The position numbers and the translations under genes were made by a program. A stretch of DNA of 64,000 nt from Oasisia sp. SBJ-2009 (lineage: Eukaryota; Annelida; Polychaeta; Sabellida; Siboglinidae): positions 496,001-560,000 of the forward strand of contig OZ024861.1 of NCBI GenBank assembly GCA_964017155.1, read 5' to 3'. The number at the start of each line of letters is the position of its first letter. Positions within the stretch are counted from its first letter, which is position 1. The notes beneath the pieces are model-generated. The model did no database searches and had not been told where the DNA came from. It saw only the letters and a program-made list of their open reading frames with translations. Positions 24,301-38,900 of this stretch are shown here, one piece after another.

Positions 24301-25365
24301 GTTGCTATTATATCAGTATTTGTGACAACATTTGATACTTGATTAAATTAATTCATTCAATAATAATCATCTTGCGCGTATTTATGTTTTATAAACAGCG
24401 CGTCTTGGCAAACTGTTGAGGTCGAAAAGACAGCGCGATTTGTGCCAGTCGCAACCGCAGCGGTGCATGTTACTCCGCTGAGCGTACGAAATGAGCGATA
24501 AACAGTTTGTTTATGCCGACCGCGCTGTCTTTTCGACCTCAAAAGTCTGTTAAGACGCGCTGTATATCAAACATAAATATGCGCAAGATGATTATAATTG
24601 ATAGAATTAACAAAATCAAGTATCAAATGTTGACAAAGATACAGTTATCATAACAAAATTGAGGTGGGCCCGACTTGTACATCAATGCCTAGACTTGCGG
24701 GCTCGTACCTTCACGCGCACTCTCTTATAAAAGCACGTATACTCTCAATTTGTTTTCAGTATTTCACTATTAGGCACTTATGTACAAGTCGGACCCACCT
24801 CAATGTTGCTATTATATCAGTATTTTTGCCAACATTTGATACTTGATTAAATTAATTCATTCAATAATAATCATCTTGCGCGTATTTATGTTTTATAAAC
24901 CGCGCGTCTTGGCAAACTTTTGAGGTCGAAAAGACAGCGCGATTTGTGCCAGTCGCAAGCGCAGCGGTGCATGTTATTCCGCTGAGCATACGAAATGAGC
25001 GATAAACAGTTTGTTTATGCCGACCGCGCTGTCTTTTCGACCTCAAAAGTCTGCTAAGACGCGCTGTATATAAAACATAAATATGCGCAAGATGATTATA
25101 ATTGATAGAATTAACAAAATCAAGTATCAAATGTTGACAAAGATACAGTTATCATACCAAAATTGAGGTGGGCCCGACTTGTACATAAATGCCTAGACTT
25201 GCGGGCTCGTACCTTCACGCGCACTCTCTTATAAAAGCACGTATACTCTCAATTTGTTTTCAGTATTTCACTATTTGGCACTTATGTACAAGTCGGACCC
25301 ACCTCAATGTTGCTATTATATCAGTATTTTTTGCCAACATTTGAAACTTGATTAAATTAATTCAT
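18807..25365 (+). repeat. 15-mer HOR, copy 2 (first 13 monomers)
   Basis: Marks 18807, 19310, 19814, 20318, 20822, 21327, 21831, 22335, 22840, 23346, 23851, 24357 and 24861, in the order B-H-F-G-A-J-I-K-L-M-L-N-E. It ends at the fused monomer at 25366, which skips the D and B expected after J and re-enters the series in H. By eye only isolated base differences separate it from copy 1. Confidence 0.9.
23346..23850 (+). repeat. Type M monomer, N/E fusion (copy 2)
   Basis: Same composition as the monomer at 15779: CGCAACCGC then TTATTCCGC in the loop. It sits in the same slot, L-M-L-N, of the second large-HOR copy. Confidence 0.8.
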
Positions 25366-25869
25366 TCAATTATAATCATCTTGCGCGTATTTATGTTTTA
25401 TAAACAGCGCGTCTTGGCAAACTTTTGAGGTCGAAAAGACAGCGCGATTTGTGCCAGTCGCAAGCGCAGCGGTGCATGTTACTCCGCTGAGCATACGAAA
25501 TGAGCGATAAACAGTTTGTTTATGCCGACCGCGCCTTCTTTTCGACCTCAAAAGTCTGCTAAGACGCGCTGTATATAAAACATAAATATGCGCAAGATGA
25601 TTATAATTGATAGAATTAACAAAATCAAGTATCAAATGTTGACAAAGATACAGTTATAATACCAAAATTGAGGTGGGCCCGACTTGTACATAAATGCCTA
25701 GTCTTGCGGGCTCGTACCTTCACGCGCACTCTCTCATACAAGCACGTATACTCTCAATTTGTTTTCAGTATTTCACTATTTGGCACTTATGTACAAGTCG
25801 GACCCACCTCAATGTTGCTATTATATCAGTATTTTTGCCAACATTTGATACTTGATTAAATTAATTCAT
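25366..25869 (+). repeat. J/H fusion monomer, crossover scar of the 12-mer HOR
   Basis: The left half is type J (GTATTTTTTGCC, TTTGAAACTT, AATTATAATC, ACAGCGCG) and the right half is type H (GCGCCTTCTT, then GATTATAATTGATAG and the CATACAAG spacer that precedes F). The switch lies between 25407 and 25534. This joins the J that should follow E to the H that should follow B, removing three monomer lengths and shortening the HOR from 15 to 12 monomers (offset 6056 from 19310). Confidence 0.85.
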
Positions 25870-28800
25870 TCAATTATAATCATCTTGCGCGTATTTATGT
25901 TTTATAAACAGCGCGTCTTGGCAAACTTTTGAGGTCGAAAAGACAGCGCGATTTGTGCCAGTCGCAAGCGCTGCGGTGCATGTTACTCCGCTGAGCATAC
26001 GAAATGAGCGATAAACAGTTTGTTTATGCCGACCGCGCTGTCTGTTCGACCTCAAAAGTCTGCTAAGACGCGCTGTTTATAAAACATAAATATGCGCAAG
26101 ATGATTATAATTGATAGAATTAACAAAATCAAGTATCAAATGTTGACAAAGATACAGTTATAATACCAAAATTGAGGTGGGCCCGACTTGTACATAAATG
26201 CCTAGACTTGCGGACGCGTACCTTCACGCGCACTCTCTCATAAAAGCACGTATTCTCTCAATTTGTTTTCAGTATTTCACTATTAGGCACTTATGTACAA
26301 GTCGGACCCACCTCAATGTTGCTATTATATCAGTATTTTTGCCAACATTTGATACTTGATTAAATTAATTCATTCAATTATAATCATCTTGCGCGTATTT
26401 ATGTTTTATAAACAGCGCGTCTTGGCAAACTTTTGACGTCGAAAAGACAGCGCGATTTGTGCCAGTCGCAAGCGCAGCGGTGCATGTTACTCCGCTGAAC
26501 ATATGAAATGAGCGATAAACAGTTTGTTTATGCCGATCGCGCTGTCTTTTCGACCTCAAAAGTCTGCTAAGACGCGCTGTATATAAAACATAAATATGCG
26601 CAAGATGATTATAATTAATAGAATTAACAAAATCAAGTATCAAATGTTGACAAAGATACAGTTATCATACCAAAATTTAGGTGGGCCCGACTTGTACATA
26701 AATGCCTAGACTTGCGGGCTCGTACCTTCACGCGCACTCTCTTATAAAAGCACGTATACTCTCAATTTGTTTTCAGTATTTCACTATTAGGCACTTATGT
26801 ACAAGTCGGACCCACCTCAATGTTGCTATTATATCAGTATTTTTGCCAACATTTGATACTTGATTAAATTAATTCATTCAATAATAATCATCTTGCGCGT
26901 ATTTATGTTTTATAAACCGCGCGTCTTGGCAAACTGTTGAGGTCGAAAAGACAGCGCGATTTGTGCCAGTCGCAAGCGCAGCGGTGCATGTTACTCCGCT
27001 GAGCATACGAAATGAGCGATAAACAGTTTGTTTATGCCGACCGCGCCTTCTTTTCGACCTCAAAAGTCTGCTAAGACGCGCTGTATATAAAACATAAATA
27101 TGCGCAAGATGAATATAATTGATAGAATTAACAAAATCAAGTATCAAATGTTGACAAAGATACAGTTATAATACCAAAATTGAGGTGGGCCCGACTTGTA
27201 CATAAATGCCTAGTCTTGCGGGCTCGTACCTTCACGCGCACTCTCTTATAAAAGCACGTATACTCTCAATTTGTTTTCAGTATTTCACTATTTGGCACTT
27301 ATGTACAAGTCGGACCCACCTCAATGTTGCTATTATATCAGTATTTTTTGCCAACATTTGAAACTTGATTAAATTAATTCATTCAATTATAATCATCTTG
27401 CGCGTATTTATGTTTTATAAACAGCGCGTCTTGGCAAACTTTTGAGGTCGAAAAGACAGCGCGATTTGTGCCAGTCGCAAGCGCAGCGGTGCATGTTACT
27501 CCGCTGAGCATACGAAATGAGCGATAAACAGTTTGTTTATGCCGACCGCGCTGTCTTTTCGACCTCAAAAGTCTGCTAAGACGCGCTGTATATAAAACAT
27601 AAATATGCGCAAGATGATTATAATTAATAGAAATAACAAAATCAAGTATCAAATGTTGACAAAGATACAGTTATCATACCAAAATTGAGGTGGGCCCGAC
27701 TTGTACATAAATGCCTAGACTTGCGGGCTCGTACCTTCACGCGCACTCTCTTATAAAAGCACGTATACTCTCAATTTGTTTTCAGTATTTCACTATTAGG
27801 CACTTATGTACAAGTCGGACCCACCTCAATGTTGCTATTATATCAGTATTTTTGCCAACATTTGATACTTGATTAAATTAATTCATTCAATTATAATCAT
27901 CTTGCGCGTATTTATGTTTTATAAACAGCGCGTCTTGGCAAACTTTTGACGTCGAAAAGACAGCGCGATTTGTGCCAGTCGCAAGCGCAGCGGTGCATGT
28001 TACTCCGCTGAACATATGAAATGAGCGATAAACAGTTTGTTTATGCCGACCGCGCTGTCTTTTCGACCTCAAAAGTCTGCTAAGACGCGCTGTATATAAA
28101 ACATAAATATGCGCAAGATGATTATAATTAATAGAATTAACAAAATCAAGTATCAAATGTTGACAAAGATACAGTTATCATACCAAAATTGAGGTGGGCC
28201 CGACTTGTACATCAATGCCTAGACTTGCGGGCTCGTACCTTCACGCGCACTCTCTTATAAAAGCACGTATACTCTCAATTTGTTTTCAGTATTTCACTAT
28301 TAGGCATTTATGTACAAGTCGGACCCACCTCAATGTTGCTATTATATCAGTATTTTTGCCAACATTTGATACTTGATTAAATTAATTCATTCAATAATAA
28401 TCATCTTGCGCGTATTTATGTTTTATAAACCGCGCGTCTTGGCAAAGTTTTGAGGTCGAAAAGACAGCGCGATTTGTGCCAGTCGCAAGCGCAGCGGTGC
28501 ATGTTATTCCGCTGAGCATACGAAATGAGCGATAAACAGTTTGTTTATGCCGACCGCGCTGTCTTTTCGACCTCGAAAGTCTGCTAAGACGCGCTGTATA
28601 TAAAACATAAATATGCGCAAGATGATTATAATTGATAGAATTAACAAAATCAAGTATCAAATGTTGACAAAGATACAGTTATCATACCAAAATTGAGGTG
28701 GGCCCGACTTGTACATAAATGCCTAGACTTGCGGGCTCGTACCTTCACGCGCACTCTCTTATAAAAGCACGTATACTCTCAATTTGTTTTCAGTATTTCA

Positions 28801-29401
28801 CTATTTGGCACTTATGTACAAGTCGGACCCACCTCAATGTTGCTATTATATCAGTATTTTTTGCCAACATTTGAAACTTGATTAAATTAATTCATTCAAT
28901 TATAATCATCTTGCGCGTATTTATGTTTTATAAACAGCGCGTCTTGGCAAACTTTTGAGGTCGAAAAGACAGCGCGATTTGTGCCAGTCGCAAGCGCAGC
29001 GGTGCATGTTACTCCGCTGAGCATACGAAATGAGCGATATAATCAGTTTGTTTATGCCGACCGCGCTGTCTTTTCGACCTCAAAAGTCTGCTAAGACGCG
29101 CTGTTTATAAAACATAAATATGCGCAAGATGAGTATAATTGATAGAATTAACAAAATCAAGTATCAAATGTTGACAAAGATACAGTTATAATACCAAAAT
29201 TGAGGTGGGCCCGACTTGTACATAAATGCCTAGACTTGCGGGCGCGTACCTTCACGCGCACTCTCTCATAAACGCACGTATTCTCTCAATTTGTTTTCAG
29301 TATTTCACTATTTGGCACTTATGTAGAAGTCGGACCAAACTCAATGTTGCTATTATATCAGTATTTGTGACAACATTTGATACTTGATTAAATTAATTCA
29401 T

Positions 29402-29906
29402 TCAATAATAATCATCTTGCGCGTATTTATGTTTTATAAACAGCGCGTCTTGGCAAACTGTTGAGGTCGAAAAGACAGCGCGATTTGTGCCAGTCGCAAC
29501 CGCAGCGGTGCATGTTATTCCGCTGAGCATACGAAATGAGCGATAAACAGTTTGTTTATGCCGACCGCGCTGTCTTTTCGACCTCAAAAGTCTGCTAAGA
29601 CGCGCTGTATATAAAACATAAATATGCGCAAGATGATTATAATTGATAGAATTAACAAAATCAAGTATCAAATGTTGACAAAGATACAGTTATCATACCA
29701 AAATTGAGGTGGGCCCGACTTGTACATAAATGCCTAGACTTGCGGGCTCGTACCTTCACGCGCACTCTCTTATAAAAGCACGTATACTCTCAATTTGTTT
29801 TCAGTATTTCACTATTTGGCACTTATGTACAAGTCGGACCCACCTCAATGTTGCTATTATATCAGTATTTTTTGCCAACATTTGAAACTTGATTAAATTA
29901 ATTCAT
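29402..29906 (+). repeat. Type M monomer, N/E fusion (copy 3)
   Basis: Third occurrence of the CGCAACCGC / TTATTCCGC combination, again between two L monomers. No M monomer occurs to the right of here. Confidence 0.8.
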
Positions 29907-30916
29907 TCAATTATAATCATCTTGCGCGTATTTATGTTTTATAAACAGCGCGTCTTGGCAAACTTTTGAGGTCGAAAAGACAGCGCGATTTGTGCCAGTC
30001 GCAAGCGCAGCGGTGCATGTTACTCCGCTGAGCATACGAAATGAGCGATATAATCAGTTTGTTTATGCCGACCGCGCTGTCTTTTCGACCTCAAAAGTCT
30101 GCTAAGACGCGCTGTTTATAAAACATAAATATGCGCAAGATGAGTATAATTGATAGAATTAACAAAATCAAGTATCAAATGTTGACAAAGATACAGTTAT
30201 AATACCAAAATTGAGGTGGGCCCGACTTGTACATAAATGCCTAGACTTGCGGGCGCGTACCTTCACGCGCACTCTCTCATAAACGCACGTATTCTCTCAA
30301 TTTGTTTTCAGTATTTCACTATTTGGCACTTATGTAGAAGTCGGACCAAACTCAATGTTGCTATTATATCAGTATTTGTGACAACATTTGATACTTGATT
30401 AAATTAATTCATTCAATAATAATCATCTTGCGCGTATTTATGTTTTATAAACAGCGCGTCTTGGCAAACTGTTGAGGTCGAAAAGACAGCGCGATTTGTG
30501 CCAGTCGCAACCGCAGCGGTGCATGTTACTCCGCTGAGCGTACGAAATGAGCGATAAACAGTTTGTTTATGCCGACCGCGCTGTCTTTTCGACCTCAAAA
30601 GTCTGTTAAGACGCGCTGTATATCAAACATAAATATGCGCAAGATGATTATAATTGATAGAATTAACAAAATCAAGTATCAAATGTTGACAAAGATACAG
30701 TTATCATAACAAAATTGAGGTGGGCCCGACTTGTACATCAATGCCTAGACTTGCGGGCTCGTACCTTCACGCGCACTCTCTTATAAAAGCACGTATACTC
30801 TCAATTTGTTTTCAGTATTTCACTATTAGGCACTTATGTACAAGTCGGACCCACCTCAATGTTGCTATTATATCAGTATTTTTGCCAACATTTGATACTT
30901 GATTAAATTAATTCAT

Positions 30917-33437
30917 TCAATAATAATCATCTTGCGCGTATTTATGTTTTATAAACCGCGCGTCTTGGCAAACTTTTGAGGTCGAAAAGACAGCGCGATT
31001 TGTGCCAGTCGCAAGCGCAGCGGTGCATGTTATTCCGCTGAGCATACGAAATGAGCGATAAACAGTTTGTTTATGCCGACCGCGCTGTCTTTTCGACCTC
31101 AAAAGTCTGCTAAGACGCGCTGTATATAAAACATAAATATGCGCAAGATGATTATAATTGATAGAATTAACAAAATCAAGTATCAAATGTTGACAAAGAT
31201 ACAGTTATCATACCAAAATTGAGGTGGGCCCGACTTGTACATAAATGCCTAGACTTGCGGGCTCGTACCTTCACGCGCACTCTCTTATAAAAGCACGTAT
31301 ACTCTCAATTTGTTTTCAGTATTTCACTATTTGGCACTTATGTACAAGTCGGACCCACCTCAATGTTGCTATTATATCAGTATTTTTTGCCAACATTTGA
31401 AACTTGATTAAATTAATTCATTCAATTATAATCATCTTGCGCGTATTTATGTTTTATAAACAGCGCGTCTTGGCAAACTTTTGAGGTCGAAAAGACAGCG
31501 CGATTTGTGCCAGTCGCAAGCGCAGCGGTGCATGTTACTCCGCTGAGCATACGAAATGAGCGATAAACAGTTTGTTTATGCCGACCGCGCTGTCTTTTCG
31601 ACCTCAAAAGTCTGCTAAGACGCGCTGTATATAAAACATAAATATGCGCAAGATGATTATAATTAATAGAATTAACAAAATCAAGTATCAAATGTTGACA
31701 AAGATACAGTTATCATACCAAAATTGAGGTGGGCCCGACTTGTACATAAATGCCTAGACTTGCGGGCTCGTACCTTCACGCGCACTCTCTTATAAAAGCA
31801 CGTATACTCTCAATTTGTTTTCAGTATTTCACTATTAGGCACTTATGTACAAGTCGGACCCACCTCAATGTTGCTATTATATCAGTATTTTTGCCAACAT
31901 TTGATACTTGATTAAATTAATTCATTCAATTATAATCATCTTGCGCGTATTTATGTTTTATAAACAGCGCGTCTTGGCAAACTTTTGACGTCGAAAAGAC
32001 AGCGCGATTTGTGCCAGTCGCAAGCGCAGCGGTGCATGTTACTCCGCTGAACATATGAAATGAGCGATAAACAGTTTGTTTATGCCGACCGCGCTGTCTT
32101 TTCGACCTCAAAAGTCTGCTAAGACGCGCTGTATATAAAACATAAATAGGCGCAAGATGATTATAATTAATAGAATTAACAAAATCAAGTATCAAATGTT
32201 GACAAAGATACAGTTATCATACCAAAATTGAGGTGGGCCCGACTTGTACATCAATGCCTAGACTTGCGGGCTCGTACCTTCACGCGCACTCTCTTATAAA
32301 AGCACGTATACTCTCAATTTGTTTTCAGTATTTCACTATTAGGCATTTATGTACAAGTCGGACCCACCTCAATGTTGCTATTATATCAGTATTTTTGCCA
32401 ACATTTGATACTTGATTAAATTAATTCATTCAATAATAATCATCTTGCGCGTATTTATGTTTTATAAACCGCGCGTCTTGGCAAACTTTTGAGGTCGAAA
32501 AGACAGCGCGATTTGTGCCAGTCGCAAGCGCAGCGGTGCATGTTATTCCGCTGAGCATACGAAATGAGCGATAAACAGTTTGTTTATGCCGACCGCGCTG
32601 TCTTTTCGACCTCAAAAGTCTGCTAAGACGCGCTGTATATAAAACATAAATATGCGCAAGATGATTATAATTGATAGAATTAACAAAATCAAGTATCAAA
32701 TGTTGACAAAGATACAGTTATAATACCAAAATTGAGGTGGGCCCGACTTGTACATAAATGCCTAGACTTGCGGGCGCGTACCTTCACGCGCACTCTCTCA
32801 TAAACGCACGTATTCTCTCAATTTGTTTTCAGTATTTCACTATTTGGCACTTATGTAGAAGTCGGACCAAACTCAATGTTGCTATTATATCAGTATTTGT
32901 GACAACATTTGATACTTGATTAAATTAATTCATTCAATAATAATCATCTTGCGCGTATTTATGTTTTATAAACAGCGCGTCTTGGCAAACTGTTGAGGTC
33001 GAAAAGACAGCGCGATTTGTGCCAGTCGCAACCGCAGCGGTGCATGTTACTCCGCTGAGCGTACGAAATGAGCGATAAACAGTTTGTTTATGCCGACCGC
33101 GCTGTCTTTTCGACCTCAAAAGTCTGTTAAGACGCGCTGTATATCAAACATAAATATGCGCAAGATGATTATAATTGATAGAATTAACAAAATCAAGTAT
33201 CAAATGTTGACAAAGATACAGTTATCATAACAAAATTGAGGTGGGCCCGACTTGTACATCAATGCCTAGACTTGCGGGCTCGTACCTTCACGCGCACTCT
33301 CTTATAAAAGCACGTATACTCTCAATTTGTTTTCAGTATTTCACTATTAGGCACTTATGTACAAGTCGGACCCACCTCAATGTTGCTATTATATCAGTAT
33401 TTTTGCCAACATTTGATACTTGATTAAATTAATTCAT
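30917..33437 (+). repeat. 5-mer HOR, copy 1 (E-J-P-E/L-N), 2521 bp
   Basis: Marks 30917, 31422, 31926, 32430 and 32934. P is type I with AAATAGGCGC in the right arm and is followed by CATCAATGCC. The second E-like monomer is preceded by the GGCATTTATG version of the left arm. The first E overlaps the end of the 12-mer HOR, so the two repeats share a boundary. Confidence 0.88.
32430..32933 (+). repeat. E/L fusion monomer inside the 5-mer HOR
   Basis: The body is type E (AATAATAATC, ACCGCGCG, TTATTCC, GATTATAA) but the outer right arm and spacer are type L (TTATAATACC, GCGGGCGCG). The switch lies between 32666 and 32721. It equals loss of one monomer length from the order E-L, which is intact at 37472-38482. 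The same fusion is at 34951. Confidence 0.82.
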
Positions 33438-35958
33438 TCAATAATAATCATCTTGCGCGTATTTATGTTTTATAAACCGCGCGTCTTGGCAAACTTTTGA
33501 GGTCGAAAAGACAGCGCGATTTGTGCCAGTCGCAAGCGCAGCGGTGCATGTTATTCCGCTGAGCATACGAAATGAGCGATAAACAGTTTGTTTATGCCGA
33601 CCGCGCTGTCTTTTCGACCTCAAAAGTCTGCTAAGACGCGCTGTATATAAAACATAAATATGCGCAAGATGATTATAATTGATAGAATTAACAAAATCAA
33701 GTATCAAATGTTGACAAAGATACAGTTATCATACCAAAATTGAGGTGGGCCCGACTTGTACATAAATGCCTAGACTTGCGGGCTCGTACCTTCACGCGCA
33801 CTCTCTTATAAAAGCACGTATACTCTCAATTTGTTTTCAGTATTTCACTATTTGGCACTTATGTACAAGTCGGACCCACCTCAATGTTGCTATTATATCA
33901 GTATTTTTTGCCAACATTTGAAACTTGATTAAATTAATTCATTCAATTATAATCATCTTGCGCGTATTTATGTTTTATAAACAGCGCGTCTTGGCAAACT
34001 TTTGAGGTCGAAAAGACAGCGCGATTTGTGCCAGTCGCAAGCGCAGCGGTGCATGTTACTCCGCTGAGCATACGAAATGAGCGATAAACAGTTTGTTTAT
34101 GCCGACCGCGCTGTCTTTTCGACCTCAAAAGTCTGCTAAGACGCGCTGTATATAAAACATAAATATGCGCAAGATGATTATAATTAATAGAATTAACAAA
34201 ATCAAGTATCAAATGTTGACAAAGATACAGTTATCATACCAAAATTGAGGTGGGCCCGACTTGTACATAAATGCCTAGACTTGCGGGCTCGTACCTTCAC
34301 GCGCACTCTCTTATAAAAGCACGTATACTCTCAATTTGTTTTCAGTATTTCACTATTAGGCACTTATGTACAAGTCGGACCCACCTCAATGTTGCTATTA
34401 TATCAGTATTTTTGCCAACATTTGATACTTGATTAAATTAATTCATTCAATTATAATCATCTTGCGCGTATTTATGTTTTATAAACAGCGCGTCTTGGCA
34501 AACTTTTGACGTCGAAAAGACAGCGCGATTTGTGCCAGTCGCAAGCGCAGCGGTGCATGTTACTCCGCTGAACATATGAAATGAGCGATAAACAGTTTGT
34601 TTATGCCGACCGCGCTGTCTTTTCGACCTCAAAAGTCTGCTAAGACGCGCTGTATATAAAACATAAATAGGCGCAAGATGATTATAATTAATAGAATTAA
34701 CAAAATCAAGTATCAAATGTTGACAAAGATACAGTTATCATACCAAAATTGAGGTGGGCCCGACTTGTACATCAATGCCTAGACTTGCGGGCTCGTACCT
34801 TCACGCGCACTCTCTTATAAAAGCACGTATACTCTCAATTTGTTTTCAGTATTTCACTATTAGGCATTTATGTACAAGTCGGACCCACCTCAATGTTGCT
34901 ATTATATCAGTATTTTTGCCAACATTTGATACTTGATTAAATTAATTCATTCAATAATAATCATCTTGCGCGTATTTATGTTTTATAAACCGCGCGTCTT
35001 GGCAAACTTTTGAGGTCGAAAAGACAGCGCGATTTGTGCCAGTCGCAAGCGCAGCGGTGCATGTTATTCCGCTGAGCATACGAAATGAGCGATAAACAGT
35101 TTGTTTATGCCGACCGCGCTGTCTTTTCGACCTCAAAAGTCTGCTAAGACGCGCTGTATATAAAACATAAATATGCGCAAGATGATTATAATTGATAGAA
35201 TTAACAAAATCAAGTATCAAATGTTGACAAAGATACAGTTATAATACCAAAATTGAGGTGGGCCCGACTTGTACATAAATGCCTAGACTTGCGGGCGCGT
35301 ACCTTCACGCGCACTCTCTCATAAACGCACGTATTCTCTCAATTTGTTTTCAGTATTTCACTATTTGGCACTTATGTAGAAGTCGGACCAAACTCAATGT
35401 TGCTATTATATCAGTATTTGTGACAACATTTGATACTTGATTAAATTAATTCATTCAATAATAATCATCTTGCGCGTATTTATGTTTTATAAACAGCGCG
35501 TCTTGGCAAACTGTTGAGGTCGAAAAGACAGCGCGATTTGTGCCAGTCGCAACCGCAGCGGTGCATGTTACTCCGCTGAGCGTACGAAATGAGCGATAAA
35601 CAGTTTGTTTATGCCGACCGCGCTGTCTTTTCGACCTCAAAAGTCTGTTAAGACGCGCTGTATATCAAACATAAATATGCGCAAGATGATTATAATTGAT
35701 AGAATTAACAAAATCAAGTATCAAATGTTGACAAAGATACAGTTATCATAACAAAATTGAGGTGGGCCCGACTTGTACATCAATGCCTAGACTTGCGGGC
35801 TCGTACCTTCACGCGCACTCTCTTATAAAAGCACGTATACTCTCAATTTGTTTTCAGTATTTCACTATTAGGCACTTATGTACAAGTCGGACCCACCTCA
35901 ATGTTGCTATTATATCAGTATTTTTGCCAACATTTGATACTTGATTAAATTAATTCAT
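33438..35958 (+). repeat. 5-mer HOR, copy 2, 2521 bp
   Basis: Marks 33438, 33943, 34447, 34951 and 35455, each exactly 2521 bp after copy 1. I noticed no base difference between the copies by eye, which suggests a very recent duplication or an assembly repeat. Confidence 0.88.
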
Positions 35959-38900
35959 TCAATAATAATCATCTTGCGCGTATTTATGTTTTATAAACCG
36001 CGCGTCTTGGCAAACTTTTGAGGTCGAAAAGACAGCGCGATTTGTGCCAGTCGCAAGCGCAGCGGTGCATGTTATTCCGCTGAGCATACGAAATGAGCGA
36101 TAAACAGTTTGTTTATGCCGACCGCGCTGTCTTTTCGACCTCAAAAGTCTGCTAAGACGCGCTGTATATAAAACATAAATATGCGCAAGATGATTATAAT
36201 TGATAGAATTAACAAAATCAAGTATCAAATGTTGACAAAGATACAGTTATCATACCAAAATTGAGGTGGGCCCGACTTGTACATAAATGCCTAGACTTGC
36301 GGGCTCGTACCTTCACGCGCACTCTCTTATAAAAGCACGTATACTCTCAATTTGTTTTCAGTATTTCACTATTTGGCACTTATGTACAAGTCGGACCCAC
36401 CTCAATGTTGCTATTATATCAGTATTTTTTGCCAACATTTGAAACTTGATTAAATTAATTCATTCAATTATAATCATCTTGCGCGTATTTATGTTTTATA
36501 AACAGCGCGTCTTGGCAAACTTTTGAGGTCGAAAAGACAGCGCGATTTGTGCCAGTCGCAAGCGCAGCGGTGCATGTTACTCCGCTGAGCATACGAAATG
36601 AGCGATAAACAGTTTGTTTATGCCGACCGCGCTGTCTTTTCGACCTCAAAAGTCTGCTAAGACGCGCTGTATATAAAACATAAATATGCGCAAGATGATT
36701 ATAATTAATAGAATTAACAAAATCAAGTATCAAATGTTGACAAAGATACAGTTATCATACCAAAATTGAGGTGGGCCCGACTTGTACATAAATGCCTAGA
36801 CTTGCGGGCTCGTACCTTCACGCGCACTCTCTTATAAAAGCACGTATACTCTCAATTTGTTTTCAGTATTTCACTATTAGGCACTTATGTACAAGTCGGA
36901 CCCACCTCAATGTTGCTATTATATCAGTATTTTTGCCAACATTTGATACTTGATTAAATTAATTCATTCAATTATAATCATCTTGCGCGTATTTATGTTT
37001 TATAAACAGCGCGTCTTGGCAAACTTTTGACGTCGAAAAGACAGCGCGATTTGTGCCAGTCGCAAGCGCAGCGGTGCATGTTACTCCGCTGAACATATGA
37101 AATGAGCGATAAACAGTTTGTTTATGCCGACCGCGCTGTCTTTTCGACCTCAAAAGTCTGCTAAGACGCGCTGTATATAAAACATAAATAGGCGCAAGAT
37201 GATTATAATTAATAGAATTAACAAAATCAAGTATCAAATGTTGACAAAGATACAGTTATCATACCAAAATTGAGGTGGGCCCGACTTGTACATCAATGCC
37301 TAGACTTGCGGGCTCGTACCTTCACGCGCACTCTCTTATAAAAGCACGTATACTCTCAATTTGTTTTCAGTATTTCACTATTAGGCATTTATGTACAAGT
37401 CGGACCCACCTCAATGTTGCTATTATATCAGTATTTTTGCCAACATTTGATACTTGATTAAATTAATTCATTCAATAATAATCATCTTGCGCGTATTTAT
37501 GTTTTATAAACCGCGCGTCTTGGCAAACTTTTGAGGTCGAAAAGACAGCGCGATTTGTGCCAGTCGCAAGCGCAGCGGTGCATGTTATTCCGCTGAGCAT
37601 ACGAAATGAGCGATAAACAGTTTGTTTATGCCGACCGCGCTGTCTTTTCGACCTCAAAAGTCTGCTAAGACGCGCTGTATATAAAACATAAATATGCGCA
37701 AGATGATTATAATTGATAGAATTAACAAAATCAAGTATCAAATGTTGACAAAGATACAGTTATCATACCAAAATTGAGGTGGGCCCGACTTGTACATAAA
37801 TGCCTAGACTTGCGGGCTCGTACCTTCACGCGCACTCTCTTATAAAAGCACGTATACTCTCAATTTGTTTTCAGTATTTCACTATTTGGCACTTATGTAC
37901 AAGTCGGACCCACCTCAATGTTGCTATTATATCAGTATTTTTTGCCAACATTTGAAACTTGATTAAATTAATTCATTCAATTATAATCATCTTGCGCGTA
38001 TTTATGTTTTATAAACAGCGCGTCTTGGCAAACTTTTGAGGTCGAAAAGACAGCGCGATTTGTGCCAGTCGCAAGCGCAGCGGTGCATGTTACTCCGCTG
38101 AGCATACGAAATGAGCGATATAATCAGTTTGTTTATGCCGACCGCGCTGTCTTTTCGACCTCAAAAGTCTGCTAAGACGCGCTGTTTATAAAACATAAAT
38201 ATGCGCAAGATGAGTATAATTGATAGAATTAACAAAATCAAGTATCAAATGTTGACAAAGATACAGTTATAATACCAAAATTGAGGTGGGCCCGACTTGT
38301 ACATAAATGCCTAGACTTGCGGGCGCGTACCTTCACGCGCACTCTCTCATAAACGCACGTATTCTCTCAATTTGTTTTCAGTATTTCACTATTTGGCACT
38401 TATGTAGAAGTCGGACCAAACTCAATGTTGCTATTATATCAGTATTTGTGACAACATTTGATACTTGATTAAATTAATTCATTCAATAATAATCATCTTG
38501 CGCGTATTTATGTTTTATAAACAGCGCGTCTTGGCAAACTGTTGAGGTCGAAAAGACAGCGCGATTTGTGCCAGTCGCAACCGCAGCGGTGCATGTTACT
38601 CCGCTGAGCGTACGAAATGAGCGATAAACAGTTTGTTTATGCCGACCGCGCTGTCTTTTCGACCTCAAAAGTCTGTTAAGACGCGCTGTATATCAAACAT
38701 AAATATGCGCAAGATGATTATAATTGATAGAATTAACAAAATCAAGTATCAAATGTTGACAAAGATACAGTTATCATAACAAAATTGAGGTGGGCCCGAC
38801 TTGTACATCAATGCCTAGACTTGCGGGCTCGTACCTTCACGCGCACTCTCTTATAAAAGCACGTATACTCTCAATTTGTTTTCAGTATTTCACTATTAGG

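Larger units (their letters stand above)
25366..31421 (+). repeat. 12-mer HOR, copy 3 of the large repeat, 6056 bp
   Basis: After the fused monomer at 25366 come F-G-A-J-I-K-L-M-L-N-E at 25870, 26374, 26878, 27383, 27887, 28391, 28896, 29402, 29907, 30413 and 30917, each 6056 bp after its counterpart in copy 2. Types A, F, G and H do not occur to the right of about 27.4 kb, so this is the last use of the older 6-mer components. Confidence 0.9.
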
